From an uncultured Oscillospiraceae bacterium (GTDB taxonomy: Bacteria; Bacillota; Clostridia; Oscillospirales; Acutalibacteraceae): a stretch of DNA of 64,000 bases. This document shows, piece after piece, positions 14,838 through 24,693 of this stretch (the stretch's first letter is position 1; every line of letters starts with the position of its first letter). Where the stretch lies: the NCBI GenBank assembly GCA_958448165.1, contig CAUDCW010000003.1:124001-188000 (forward strand), written 5' to 3'. The notes beneath the pieces were generated by a model, which worked only from the letters and a program-made list of their open reading frames with translations, was not told the origin of the DNA and did no database searches. Both the position numbers and the translations under genes were made by a program.

Positions 14838-17800
14838 TTATTTTACTCCTGTTGCCTGCGAAATCTCGGTAGAGTGCATTTCAAGAAGCTTTGACACGCC
14901 CTTGTCCTGCATTGTTACGCCGTAAAGCACATCGGCCTCTTCCATTGTGCCTCGTCTGTGCGTAATCAGAATAAACTGTGTTCTGTCATTCATATTTCTT
15001 AAATATGAAGCAAAGCGGTAAACATTGACATCGTCGAGAGCCGCTTCGATCTCGTCCATAACGCAGAAAGGCGCAGGACTTACTTTCATTATAGCAAAGT
15101 ACAGCGCAATTGCAACAAGAGCTTTTTCGCCGCCCGATAAAGCCTCAAGATGCATAACGATTTTTCCCGGCGGATGCACGTTGATGTCTATTCCGCTTTG
15201 CAGGATATCGTCGGGATTTGAAAGCTCAAGAAAAGCATCTCCGCCTCCGAAAAGCTCTTTGAACGTCGCCTTGAAATGCTCGTTGATTTTGTGAAAGCGG
15301 TCAACAAAAAGCTCCTGCATCTGCTTTGTAAGGTCGTTGATAAGCCTCAGAATCTCGCTTCTTGATTTTTCAACGTCGCTTACCTGAGCGCTTAAAAACT
15401 CATAACGCTCTGATACTTCTTTGTACTCCTCTATTGCACCGACGTTGACCGAACCGAGAGCCTTGATTTTACTTTTCAGCTCGTTCAGACATTTTCTTGC
15501 CGCATTGACGTCGTCAAGCGGCTTTACTGTCTGTTCAGCCTCTCGCCTTGTAAGCTCATATTCCTCCCAAAGCTTTGAGATGATATCGTCATACTGCTTC
15601 TGAAGATTTGCCTTTCTCTCCTCAAGACGTGCAAGCTCACGGCCCGAAAGCTCTTTTTCGTTTATCTTTTCCTTTTCAAGACGTCTTAAATCAGCGCTCG
15701 CCTTTTCAAGGTTCATTCTCTCCTGATTAAGAGAATTTATCTTTTCGTTCCTGATTTTTATGTCTTCAGCTATCTGCTCTATTGCGGCGGTCAGCTCGTC
15801 AATCTGACGCTGAATACCGACGTTATTTTCTTTATACAGCTCAATATCGGAAAGCAGGTTTTTCTTTCTTGCCTCCTGCGTATTTCCTGTGCTTAACGCA
15901 AGGTTGATTTCAGAGCGAAGAAGCTCGATATCCTTGTCAAGAGTGACCCTTTGCAGATTCAATTCCTGAAGCTTTGCAGAGATTTCCTCTCTCTGCTTTG
16001 TATATTGCTCGCCTGTCCCTGCAATTTCCTTTGATTTTTCTTCAATCTCGCTTATCTGCCTGTTAATTTCTTCAAGTTCCGCCGCCGCATTGTCGGTATT
16101 GCTGAGCAAGGTTTTTGCGTTGCTTTTGCGGGTTTTAAGCTCGGCTTCATAATCGGACAGTGTGCGAAGTGAGCCTTCATACTCATTTTTGCAGGCTGAT
16201 AATTCCGCCTCAAGTCTGATCTGCTGTTCTTTAAGCTTTGCAATCTGATCAAGATATACCGTTATGTCGGCTTCGTCCTTCTGAATTTCGGACACAGTCT
16301 GATTATACCTGCTTGTGGCTTCGTCCTGTTTTTTTGTCAGGTCAATGTCGTGCTGTTTAAGACTTTCAATCTCGCTTACACGGCTTAAAAGCCCCGACTT
16401 CTTCGCAAGCGAGCCGCCTGTGAGCGAGCCGCCTGCATTGACAACCTGACCGTCAAGTGTGACAACCTTGAATCTGTAAGAATACTGCTTGGCAATTCTG
16501 ACAGCGCAGTTCAGGTCCTCCGCAACAACTATCCTGCCGAGCAGGGAGCTTAAAATTCCGTTATATTCCGGACTGCACGAACAAAGAGTCTGCGCAATGC
16601 CGATAAAGCCGTCGCATCGTTCAAGGCCGTTTTCGTTGAGCGATTTACCCTTGATTGTTGTCATAGGCAGGAATGTGCAGCGTCCGCCGTCACGCTTTTT
16701 CAGCATATTTATAGCGGACTTTGCATCGTTTTCTGTTCCGGTTACTATGTTCTGCATCGCTGCACCCAAGGCTGTTTCAATCGCTACAGTGTACTGCTTC
16801 GGCACCTGAATAACTCTTGAAACAGGTCCGTGAATACCGCCGAGAGTTCCACTCTCGCTTTCCTTCATCACTATCTTTACACTGTGATTAAAGCCCTCAA
16901 GATTTTTCTCAAGATCCTCAAGAAGCTTGATTCTCCGGCGGTTTTCAAGCGTGTCAAGCACAAGCTTGTCCGCAAGCTTTTTCTCCTCGTCAGCTTTTTT
17001 CTTCTTTGTATCTATCCTGAGCTTCAAGCCGCTGCACGAATTATTGAGCGATACAAGCTTTGCGGCATAATCTTTTTCACGCTTTCCGTAACCGCTGAGC
17101 ATATCCGATAGTTCGTCAATTGCCTTTTTTGCATCGGCTATATCACCGTTAAGGCGGCTGATTTTCTCTTCGTTTTCAGCCGCAGACGATGCGCTTGTCA
17201 TATGCCTGACCTTGATATCGGCGGCTTCCGATGTCAGCCTTGTAAGCGAAATGCTGAGCTGCTGCATAAGCTGTGAATTCTCGCCTGTTACAAGATTAAG
17301 CTCACCGAGCTGCTGTGCAAGGCTGTCGTACTGCCTCTTTACATTTTCTATTGTCTGATTTTTTTCTTCTATCTGAGCTTTTTTGCTCGCTATTTCTTTC
17401 TCTAAATTTGAAAAAGAGGAATCAAGCGCAAGTATTTCGCCCTCTATTCTCTTTATATTTTCATTGTTGTGGAATATATTGTTTTCGGCAACAGAGATAA
17501 ACGAGCGCTTTTCCGAGCTTTTCTCTTCAAGAGATGAAATCTCACCTCTCACCTGCTCAATCTTGCCCGAGTATTCTCCGCCTTTGAGATAATATTCCTC
17601 TGTCTGCGCAGAGATTTTATCAAGCTCGTCTGCGGCGGCTTCGTTCTGGCTTCTTGCTATCTCAATTTTTTCTTCGTGCTCACGCAGAACACCGGCAGAT
17701 TTTTCGAGCGTATCAAGCCACAGGGCAATCTCAATCTCTTTTTTCTCTGAAGAATACTCAAGAAATGCAGTTGCTTTTTCAGACTGCTTTCTGAGCGGTT

Positions 17801-18407
17801 CAACACGCTCTTCAAGCTCCGATACTATATCACGCAGACGCACAAGATTTTCCTCTGCGCTTTTAAGCTTTCTCTCCGCCTCTATCTTACGGTAGCGGTA
17901 ACGGGAAATTCCTGCGGCTTCCTCAAATATTTCACGTCTGTCCTCACTCTTTGATGCTACAATGCTGTCGATTTTGCCCTGACCTATCATCGAATAGCCG
18001 TCTCTGCCAAGGCCCGTATCCATAAAAAGCTCGTGAATGTCTTTAAGTCTGACCGAAGCACGGTTGATGAGGTATTCGCTGTCGCCGCTTCTGTAATATC
18101 TTCTTGTAACGGCAATCTCGTCACCGTCAAATTCAAGCGCGCGGTCCTTGTTGTCTATTGTCAGCGTAACCTCGGCGTAGCCCTGCTTTTTTCGCTGATC
18201 AGTTCCGTTAAAGACAACATCCTCCATTTTTGAGCATCTAAGCGCCTTTGGCGACTGTTCGCCCAGAACCCAGCGGATTGCGTCGCTTATGTTGCTTTTA
18301 CCGCTTCCGTTAGGTCCGACAACGGCTGTAATTCCTTTGTCAAAGCTTAATTTTGTTTTATCGGGAAAGGTTTTGAAACCCTGTATTTCAAGTGATTTTA
18401 GTAGCAC
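14838..18407 (-). CDS. smc: Chromosome segregation/condensin protein SMC
   Basis: 1189 residues with a GTG start preceded by GAGGTG. The N-terminal head has Walker A GPNGSGKSN (about residue 32). A long coiled coil (about 170-500) follows, then the hinge (about 505-680, including GGSLTGGSLAKKSGLL), the returning coil (about 680-1020), and the C-terminal head with signature LSGGEKAL and Walker B APFCVMDEIEAALDD. It forms the bacterial condensin with ScpA and ScpB, which are not in this window. The operon order rnc-smc-ftsY is conserved in Firmicutes; an Elp3-like gene is placed between rnc and smc here. Confidence 0.98.
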   Translation of the reverse strand: MLLKSLEIQGFKTFPDKTKLSFDKGITAVVGPNGSGKSNISDAIRWVLGEQSPKALRCSKMEDVVFNGTDQRKKQGYAEVTLTIDNKDRALEFDGDEIAVTRRYYRSGDSEYLINRASVRLKDIHELFMDTGLGRDGYSMIGQGKIDSIVASKSEDRREIFEEAAGISRYRYRKIEAERKLKSAEENLVRLRDIVSELEERVEPLRKQSEKATAFLEYSSEKKEIEIALWLDTLEKSAGVLREHEEKIEIARSQNEAAADELDKISAQTEEYYLKGGEYSGKIEQVRGEISSLEEKSSEKRSFISVAENNIFHNNENIKRIEGEILALDSSFSNLEKEIASKKAQIEEKNQTIENVKRQYDSLAQQLGELNLVTGENSQLMQQLSISLTRLTSEAADIKVRHMTSASSAAENEEKISRLNGDIADAKKAIDELSDMLSGYGKREKDYAAKLVSLNNSCSGLKLRIDTKKKKADEEKKLADKLVLDTLENRRRIKLLEDLEKNLEGFNHSVKIVMKESESGTLGGIHGPVSRVIQVPKQYTVAIETALGAAMQNIVTGTENDAKSAINMLKKRDGGRCTFLPMTTIKGKSLNENGLERCDGFIGIAQTLCSCSPEYNGILSSLLGRIVVAEDLNCAVRIAKQYSYRFKVVTLDGQVVNAGGSLTGGSLAKKSGLLSRVSEIESLKQHDIDLTKKQDEATSRYNQTVSEIQKDEADITVYLDQIAKLKEQQIRLEAELSACKNEYEGSLRTLSDYEAELKTRKSNAKTLLSNTDNAAAELEEINRQISEIEEKSKEIAGTGEQYTKQREEISAKLQELNLQRVTLDKDIELLRSEINLALSTGNTQEARKKNLLSDIELYKENNVGIQRQIDELTAAIEQIAEDIKIRNEKINSLNQERMNLEKASADLRRLEKEKINEKELSGRELARLEERKANLQKQYDDIISKLWEEYELTRREAEQTVKPLDDVNAARKCLNELKSKIKALGSVNVGAIEEYKEVSERYEFLSAQVSDVEKSRSEILRLINDLTKQMQELFVDRFHKINEHFKATFKELFGGGDAFLELSNPDDILQSGIDINVHPPGKIVMHLEALSGGEKALVAIALYFAIMKVSPAPFCVMDEIEAALDDVNVYRFASYLRNMNDRTQFILITHRRGTMEEADVLYGVTMQDKGVSKLLEMHSTEISQATGVK

Positions 18408-18432
18408 TGTTTCACCTCGTTGCTATGTAATT

Positions 18433-19443
18433 TCATTCAATCGGTGTTAGCTTTATTTTATCAGCTTCAAGCTGCTGATTCTGCGTTATATGCACATTAT
18501 AACCCTGCTTGGCAAAATACTCAAGATTTGCTCTTTTCTGCCCGACAGCCTTTGAGATATAGCATGGGCTGACCTCGACGAGAAACGATTTTATGTTACC
18601 GTCCCTGTCACAGTCCTTTATCATTTCAAGAACACGTTCGGCAAATCTTCTGCTTTCGCAAAGCTCACGGAATGCCGGATGATACGGCCCGCCGAGATAT
18701 TCGCTCTTAAGCGACGGGCTGTCGTGCAGTCCCAGCCTTATGACACTGATATTCATATGGTCAAAAAAATCAAGCAGCTTTGCACAAAGCTCAACTGCCT
18801 GTTCAAGTGTCTGAGGAAAATACTTTGCGTTCAGGTAAAGTATAGCAAGGTCAGTGTATTTCAGAACTATTGTCGGATAAATGCGGACTGTGTCCGGCTG
18901 GAGCAGAGATAACTGCTGTGCAGTATATATATCCTTTTTGTCGTCGCTTTTATAAAGTCCGGTCATCATCTGCAGTCCGAGTGAAAAGCCGTTTTCTTTT
19001 ATCAGCTGTGAGGCTGTGACAACATCTTGTGCTGTATGCCCCCTCTTGTTTGCTTTAAGCACATCATCATCCATACTCTGTGCGCCAAGCTCAATTGATG
19101 TGACGCCGTACTTTTTTAAAATATCAAGAATTTCCTGATTTATATAATCGGGTCTTGTTGAAATTCTGATACCCTTAAATAAACCCTTTGAAACATATTC
19201 ATATGCCGTACTTAAAAGCATCTGCATATATTCAGGCTCAATGCCGGTAAAGCTGCCGCCGAAGAAAGCTATCTCGGCGTCATCCGTGTAACCTCTTGAA
19301 TGTAAGGCGGTTTCAACAGCCGATATGACATCTTCTCTTGTCACCGTCGTATTACAGCCTGTTATCCCGTTCTGATTGCAGAAGCTGCACTGATTTGGAC
19401 AGCCGTTGTGCGGCACAAAAATAGCTACGTTAGTGTGTTTCAA
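18433..19443 (-). CDS. Elp3-like radical SAM protein
   Basis: 336 residues. The radical-SAM cluster motif is CPNQCSFCNQ (C-x3-C-x2-C) near residue 15, followed by AEIAFFGGSFTGI and STRPDYINQEIL. The architecture matches the bacterial proteins often labelled elongator-complex-3-like, but there is no acetyltransferase domain of true Elp3 at the C-terminus. The product is probably a tRNA- or cofactor-modifying enzyme of unknown substrate. The start is TTG, and TTGA overlaps the stop of rnc. Placement between rnc and smc recurs in Clostridia. Confidence 0.85.
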   Translation of the reverse strand: MKHTNVAIFVPHNGCPNQCSFCNQNGITGCNTTVTREDVISAVETALHSRGYTDDAEIAFFGGSFTGIEPEYMQMLLSTAYEYVSKGLFKGIRISTRPDYINQEILDILKKYGVTSIELGAQSMDDDVLKANKRGHTAQDVVTASQLIKENGFSLGLQMMTGLYKSDDKKDIYTAQQLSLLQPDTVRIYPTIVLKYTDLAILYLNAKYFPQTLEQAVELCAKLLDFFDHMNISVIRLGLHDSPSLKSEYLGGPYHPAFRELCESRRFAERVLEMIKDCDRDGNIKSFLVEVSPCYISKAVGQKRANLEYFAKQGYNVHITQNQQLEADKIKLTPIE

Positions 19444-20123
19444 TATCCCATCAGCTCCAGTGCTTCTCTTGCCGCCTGCTGTTCAGCTTCTTTCTTGCTT
19501 CTGCCGCCGCCCCGACCGACAACATTGCTGTTCAAGTGAACCTCAACCGTAAAGTGCTTGTCGTGGTCAGGTCCCGATTCTCCTGTGAGAACATATGAAA
19601 TTTTTTCTTCGGGATTTTTCTGCACAATCTCCTGAAGCTTTGTTTTATAATCGTTGAAATTCTTTGTTCTGTGATTTTTGATATCGTCAACAACAAAGCG
19701 CAGAACAAATTCTCTTGCAGGCTCTATTCCGCCGTCAAGATAAATTGCGGCGATAACCGACTCAAACGCATCTGCAAGAATTGACGAACGGTTTCTGCCG
19801 CCGTTTTTACATTCACCTCGGCTTAACAGCAGATGCTTGCCCAGCTCGATTGAACGGGCATAAACCGCAAGCGTCTTTTCGCACACAAGCGAGGCTCTGA
19901 GCTTTGTCAGCTCACCCTCGGGCAAATCGGGACAGTTTTTGAAAATATAATCGGACACAATTATACTTAAAACAGAATCTCCCAGAAATTCCTGCCTTTC
20001 ATTGCAGACAACCTCTCCTTTTCGCTCGTTTGCGTAAGAAGAATGAGTAAGCGCAATTTTTAAGTATTCAATATTTTTGAAATCATATTGCAGCATTTTG
20101 CAGAATTGTTCCAATTTATTCAC
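19440..20123 (-). CDS. rnc: Ribonuclease III
   Basis: 227 residues with a GTG start. The catalytic domain (1-145) has the signature NERQEFLGDSVLSIIVSDYI with the conserved acidic residues, and LADAFESVIAAIYLDGG with the second metal-binding Asp/Glu. The double-stranded RNA-binding domain (about 155-227) has YVLTGESGPDHDKHFTVEV and GRSKKEAEQQAAREAL. It cuts double-stranded RNA in rRNA precursors and other structured RNAs. It is coupled to the Elp3-like gene by overlap and lies 26 bases after plsX; the acpP gene often found between plsX and rnc is absent. Confidence 0.98.
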   Translation of the reverse strand: MNKLEQFCKMLQYDFKNIEYLKIALTHSSYANERKGEVVCNERQEFLGDSVLSIIVSDYIFKNCPDLPEGELTKLRASLVCEKTLAVYARSIELGKHLLLSRGECKNGGRNRSSILADAFESVIAAIYLDGGIEPAREFVLRFVVDDIKNHRTKNFNDYKTKLQEIVQKNPEEKISYVLTGESGPDHDKHFTVEVHLNSNVVGRGGGRSKKEAEQQAAREALELMGY

Positions 20124-20149
20124 CTTAAATCCTTGAAAAATAATATGTA

Positions 20150-21136
20150 TTATAAATTGATGTTTTCAGCTATCTCGTTCACGACATTGTTCTTGACAAA
20201 TTGAACGGTCAGTCCGACTGCACTTTTGATTGTGCGAGCCTTTGAGCTGCCGTGAGCCTTGAACACAGGCTTTGAAACACCGAGTATCGGCGAGCCGCCG
20301 TATTCGTTATAATCAAACTGCTTTTTCATCTCTTTCATATCTGAAAGCACAAGAGCCGCCGCAAGCTTATTTTTGACATTTTTTGTGAAAATGCCCTTAA
20401 TTTTTCCCATAAGAGCGCCTGCAACGCCCTCATACATTTTGAGAATGATATTTCCGGTGAAGCCGTCGGCTACAACAACGTCGCTGTCACCCTCGGGAAC
20501 ACCTCTGCCCTCAATATTGCCGACAAAATTCAGGTTTGACGATTTTAAAAGCTGATAAGCCTCCTGATAAAGCGGAGTGCCCTTGTGTTCCTCGGCTCCG
20601 CAGTTGGCAAGACCGATTTTCGGGTTATCCACGCCGATGACCTTGTTCATATATATCGAACCCATAAGTCCGAACTGCACAAGCATTTCGGGTCGGCACT
20701 CAACATTTGCGCCGCCGTCAATCAGCATTGAGCAGCCTTTTAAAGTGGGCAAAACAGGTGCAAACGCAGGACGCTTGACGCCTTTTATACGCTTGACAAT
20801 CATTGTAGCGCCCATAACAAGAGCGCCGCTGTTGCCTGCCGATATAAACGCATCGCCCTCTCCCTGCGCAAGAAGGTTGAATCCGAGCGCCATTGAGGAG
20901 TTCTTTTTTGTCTTGATAACAGCTGACGGGTCGTCCTCCATTGTGATAACCTCGGGCGCATCGGCAATCTGCATATCGTCAATTTTTATGTCATTCTCAG
21001 CGGCAGCCTTGCGTATTTTACTCTCACTGCCGGTAAGTATGATGTCAATATTGTATTCATCCTTTGCCATACGGGCACCTTTGATTATTTCAACAGGTGC
21101 GTTATCACCGCCAAAGGCATCTATAATTATCTTCAT
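20150..21136 (-). CDS. plsX: Phosphate acyltransferase PlsX
   Basis: 328 residues from ATG 21136, with TAGGAG about 8 bases before it; the upstream in-frame ATG lies in trmFO. It starts MKIIIDAFGGDNAPVEIIKG. Other motifs are DDPSAVIKTKKNSSMALG, FISAGNSGALVMGA, LIDGGANVECRPEML and VADGFTGNIILKMYEG. It converts acyl-ACP to acyl-phosphate for PlsY in phospholipid synthesis at the membrane surface. It follows trmFO by 10 bases. No acyl carrier protein gene is next to it, unlike the usual plsX-acpP-rnc layout. Confidence 0.97.
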   Translation of the reverse strand: MKIIIDAFGGDNAPVEIIKGARMAKDEYNIDIILTGSESKIRKAAAENDIKIDDMQIADAPEVITMEDDPSAVIKTKKNSSMALGFNLLAQGEGDAFISAGNSGALVMGATMIVKRIKGVKRPAFAPVLPTLKGCSMLIDGGANVECRPEMLVQFGLMGSIYMNKVIGVDNPKIGLANCGAEEHKGTPLYQEAYQLLKSSNLNFVGNIEGRGVPEGDSDVVVADGFTGNIILKMYEGVAGALMGKIKGIFTKNVKNKLAAALVLSDMKEMKKQFDYNEYGGSPILGVSKPVFKAHGSSKARTIKSAVGLTVQFVKNNVVNEIAENINL

Positions 21137-21146
21137 AAAATTACTC

Positions 21147-22466
21147 CTATATATCAAGTCTGTTCTCAACAATAAAATTGTTCAGACTTTCAAACGAACG
21201 ATTTGCGTGCTTTTCGGCTTTAAGCCTTTTATCCCTGATTTTTTCACCAAGCGGCGGCAGTATGCCGAGATTAGCTCCCATCGGCTGAAATTTCTTAACG
21301 CTTTCATCGGTGATATACCTGCTCAAAGCGCCAATCATCGTGTTCTCGGGCAGTGTGACTGTATCAAGCCCATTACAAAGTCTTGCGGCATTTATTCCTG
21401 CGATAAGCCCCGAGGACGCCGATTCCATATATCCCTCAACGCCTGTGAGCTGACCCGCAAAGAACAAGCGTCTGTTGGCTTTGCTGCTGTAATCGGAGCA
21501 GAGAACCCTCGGCGAGTCGATAAACGTATTGCGGTGCATAACGCCGTAGCGAACAAAGTCTGCATTTTCAAGTGCAGGAATCATAGAGAAAACACGTTTT
21601 TGCTCCGGGAACTTCAGGTTGGTCTGGAACCCGACAAGGTTATAAAGCGTTCCGCCGGAATTTTCACGCCGCAGTTGAAGCACCGCCCAGGGTCTGTGCC
21701 CTGTGTTCGGGTCAACCAAGCCGACAGGCTTCATCGGGCCGAAACGTATTGTGCCCTTGCCCCTTTGCGCCATAATCTCAATCGGCATACAGCCCTCATA
21801 CACCTTTGGGTTTGAAACGTCAAAGTCGTGCAAAGGCGCTCTTTCGGCTGAAATAAGCGCATCCTCAAAGCGTTCAAACTCCTCTTTGTTCATCGGGCAG
21901 TTTATATAATCATCTTCGCCGCCCTTATCGTACCTTGATGCGGTAAAAGCACGGCTCATATCAATGCTTTCCGCCGTAACAATCGGAGCGGCAGCGTCAA
22001 AGAAGCTGAGTGAACCGCCGAACAGCTCCTTAATTTTTTCCGACAATGGCTGCGATGTAAGCGGACCGGTTGCAATGACTGTTATATCATCAAAGTTGAG
22101 GTCGGTAATTTCGCTCTCAACGATTTCTATATTTGAATTATTCTTTATCTGTTCGGTTACAAGCGACGAGAAAATATCTCTGTCAACCGCCAGAGCGCCG
22201 CCGGCAGGAACGGTGCATTTATCAGCGCACTGCATCAAAAGAGAATCGAGCATTCTCATCTCCTGCTTGAGCATACCTGCGGCACTTGCAAACCTTGCGG
22301 CTTTCAATGAGTTTGAACAGACAAGCTCGGCAAAATTATCCGACTTGTGCGCAGGGGATTTCTTGTGCGGCTTCATATCATAAAGACGGACATTTATCCC
22401 TCGCTTTGAAATTTGCCAAGCCGCCTCACATCCTGCAAGACCTGCCCCGATAACATTGACTGTCAT
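21147..22466 (-). CDS. trmFO: Folate/FAD-dependent tRNA (uracil-54-C5)-methyltransferase
   Basis: 439 residues. It starts with an FAD-binding Rossmann motif VNVIGAGLAGCEAAW and the family signature YDMKPHKKSPAHKSDNFAELVCSNS. The C-terminal second FAD segment FFAGQLTGVEGYMESASSGLIAGI is present. It makes ribothymidine at position 54 in the tRNA T-loop using methylenetetrahydrofolate, the route used by most Firmicutes instead of TrmA. It lies 129 bases after topA in the usual dprA-topA-trmFO order. Confidence 0.97.
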   Translation of the reverse strand: MTVNVIGAGLAGCEAAWQISKRGINVRLYDMKPHKKSPAHKSDNFAELVCSNSLKAARFASAAGMLKQEMRMLDSLLMQCADKCTVPAGGALAVDRDIFSSLVTEQIKNNSNIEIVESEITDLNFDDITVIATGPLTSQPLSEKIKELFGGSLSFFDAAAPIVTAESIDMSRAFTASRYDKGGEDDYINCPMNKEEFERFEDALISAERAPLHDFDVSNPKVYEGCMPIEIMAQRGKGTIRFGPMKPVGLVDPNTGHRPWAVLQLRRENSGGTLYNLVGFQTNLKFPEQKRVFSMIPALENADFVRYGVMHRNTFIDSPRVLCSDYSSKANRRLFFAGQLTGVEGYMESASSGLIAGINAARLCNGLDTVTLPENTMIGALSRYITDESVKKFQPMGANLGILPPLGEKIRDKRLKAEKHANRSFESLNNFIVENRLDI

Positions 22467-22595
22467 ATTAAAGCTCTGAGCTCCTTCCGCATAATCAGGA
22501 ACAAACGCTCTTGCAGATTACTCTTGTCACAACACTTATACTCTTAGTCGGATTAAATTCCGTTACGAGTAAAAAGCAAGGAGCATTTTTTCGGA

Positions 22596-24680
22596 TTATT
22601 CTTCCTCTATCGTTTTCTGATAGCCGCAGCCCTCTTTTGCGCAGAAAAGCGTCGGCTTTTTGCCCTTTTTCTTGTAAAGGATTTCTCCGCACAGAGGACA
22701 TTTTTCGTTTACAGGCTCATTCCATGAAACAAAATCACAGTCCGGATAATTGCTGCAGCCATAGAAGATTCTGCCCTTTTTGGTTTTTCTTACGATTACG
22801 TTTCCGCCGCACTTAGGGCATTTTACGCCTGTTTCCTGTACGAATTTCTTGATATTCTTACACTCCGGATATCCGGGGCAGGCGATAAATTTGCCGTATC
22901 TGCCGACCTTTACAACCATTCTTCTGCCGCAGAATTCACAGATATAGTCAGTTTCGTCCTCTTTAAGCTGGATTTTAACGCCCTGCATTTCTTCCTTAGC
23001 CTTTTTAAGGGTCTTGTCAAAATCGCCGTAGAAATTGTCAAGAACAGCAACCCATTCCTCCTGTCCTCTTTCAATCTTGTCGAGATCCTGCTCCATCTGC
23101 GCCGTGAATTTCACGTTGACAATCTTCGGAAAACGCTCCTGCATAAGCTTTGTCATAACCTCGCCAAGCTCTGTCGGCTTAAAGGTTTTGTTCTCTCTTG
23201 TGACATATTCACGCTGAGTTATTGTCGTTATAGTCGGCGCATAGGTTGACGGTCTGCCGATGCCGTTTTCTTCGAGAGCCTTGATAAGCGAGGCTTCCGA
23301 ATATCTTGCAGGCGGCTGGGTGAAATGCTGAGCCGGAACAAGCTCTTTAAGCTTTAACGGCATATCCTGCTCAAGCGGAGGAAGCTGCTTCTCTTTCTCC
23401 TCCTCAACGTCCTTGCCCTCAACATACAATGCTGTGAAGCCGTCAAAATCGACAATATATCCCGAGGCTTTGAAAAGATAGTCGCCTGCCTCAATATCTG
23501 CCTGCGTTGTTTTCTGGATGCAGTCAGCCATCTGACAAGCCGTGAAACGCTCCCAGATGAGCTTATACAGCTTATACTGGTCTGATGTAAGGCTTGACTT
23601 GACCTTAGCAGGGTCAAGTGACACCATAGTCGGTCTGATTGCCTCGTGACCGTCCTGTGCGTTTGCACGGGATTTGAAGAATCTCGGCTTTGACGGCAGG
23701 TATTTTTCGCCCCATCTGCCCTTTATATATTCGCTTACGTCATTAATTGCGTCATTTGAGATACGAAGTGAGTCGGTTCTCATATATGTTATAAGACCGA
23801 CGGCGCCGAGCTCCGGAATTTCGACGCCCTCATAAAGCTCCTGAGCGACTTTCATTGTTCTTCTTGACTGGAAGCCGAGCTTTCTTGACGCTTCCTGCTG
23901 CAAGGTAGAAGTGATAAACGGCGGTGCAGGCGATTTTTTGCGTCTGCCGTGCTTTACCTTTGCAACCTTATACTCGGCATTTTCAAGCTCGGAGATTATT
24001 TTGTCGGACTGCTCCTTGTTTTCAACCTTGAGCTTGCCGTTTTTATCGCCGTAAAGTGACGCAGTCAGAATTCTGCGGCTGCCCTTTGGTATAAGCTTTG
24101 CGTCAATGCTCCAGTATTCCTCGGGCTTGAACGCGCGGATTTCATTCTCTCTGTCAACAATAATCTTTACTGCAACAGACTGAACACGTCCTGCCGATAG
24201 TCCTCTTCTTATCTTCTGTGACAGGAACGGGCTGAGCTTGTAGCCCACAAGTCGGTCAAGAATTCTTCTTGCCTGCTGGGCGTTCACAAGGTTCCGGTCG
24301 ATTGCCCTGGGGTGGCTCATTCCGTTTTCTATACCGGTTTTTGTGATTTCGTTAAATTCTACTCTGTTCTGCTCATTTGTATCAAGGCCGAGCAGATATG
24401 CAAGATGCCACGAAATCGCCTCTCCCTCACGGTCCGGGTCGGTCGCAAGAATAACGCTTTCGCTGTTTTCGGCTGCCTCTTTAAGCTCTTCAACAAGCTT
24501 TTCCTTGCCCTTGATTACTGCATATTTCGGTTCAAAGTGCTTTTTTATATCAACGCTGAGTCTTGCCGCAGGCAGGTCACGGACGTGACCCTTTGAAGCG
24601 ATAACATTGTATCCCTTGCCGAGATACTTTTTTATCGTTTTTGCCTTGGACGGTGACTCAACTATTACTAATTTTGACAT
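22596..24680 (-). CDS. topA: DNA topoisomerase I
   Basis: 694 residues from ATG 24680 (GGAGGG upstream; MSKLVIVESPSKAKT is the usual start). The Toprim domain has SPSKAKTIKKYLG and the metal-binding ATDPDREGEAISWHLA. The catalytic Tyr lies in LITYMRTDSLRIS. Three C-terminal zinc-finger units follow: CEFCGRR...CPGYPEC, CPKCGG...CSNYPDC and CPLCGE...CAKEGC. It relaxes negative supercoils by a 5'-phosphotyrosine link. It lies 13 bases after dprA. Confidence 0.98.
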   Translation of the reverse strand: MSKLVIVESPSKAKTIKKYLGKGYNVIASKGHVRDLPAARLSVDIKKHFEPKYAVIKGKEKLVEELKEAAENSESVILATDPDREGEAISWHLAYLLGLDTNEQNRVEFNEITKTGIENGMSHPRAIDRNLVNAQQARRILDRLVGYKLSPFLSQKIRRGLSAGRVQSVAVKIIVDRENEIRAFKPEEYWSIDAKLIPKGSRRILTASLYGDKNGKLKVENKEQSDKIISELENAEYKVAKVKHGRRKKSPAPPFITSTLQQEASRKLGFQSRRTMKVAQELYEGVEIPELGAVGLITYMRTDSLRISNDAINDVSEYIKGRWGEKYLPSKPRFFKSRANAQDGHEAIRPTMVSLDPAKVKSSLTSDQYKLYKLIWERFTACQMADCIQKTTQADIEAGDYLFKASGYIVDFDGFTALYVEGKDVEEEKEKQLPPLEQDMPLKLKELVPAQHFTQPPARYSEASLIKALEENGIGRPSTYAPTITTITQREYVTRENKTFKPTELGEVMTKLMQERFPKIVNVKFTAQMEQDLDKIERGQEEWVAVLDNFYGDFDKTLKKAKEEMQGVKIQLKEDETDYICEFCGRRMVVKVGRYGKFIACPGYPECKNIKKFVQETGVKCPKCGGNVIVRKTKKGRIFYGCSNYPDCDFVSWNEPVNEKCPLCGEILYKKKGKKPTLFCAKEGCGYQKTIEEE

Positions 24681-24693
24681 ATTTTTCCCTCCG

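Noticed and set aside
20577..21815. 412-residue plus-strand open frame
   Set aside because: It lies antisense to plsX and trmFO, both with clear motifs; it is a shadow frame.
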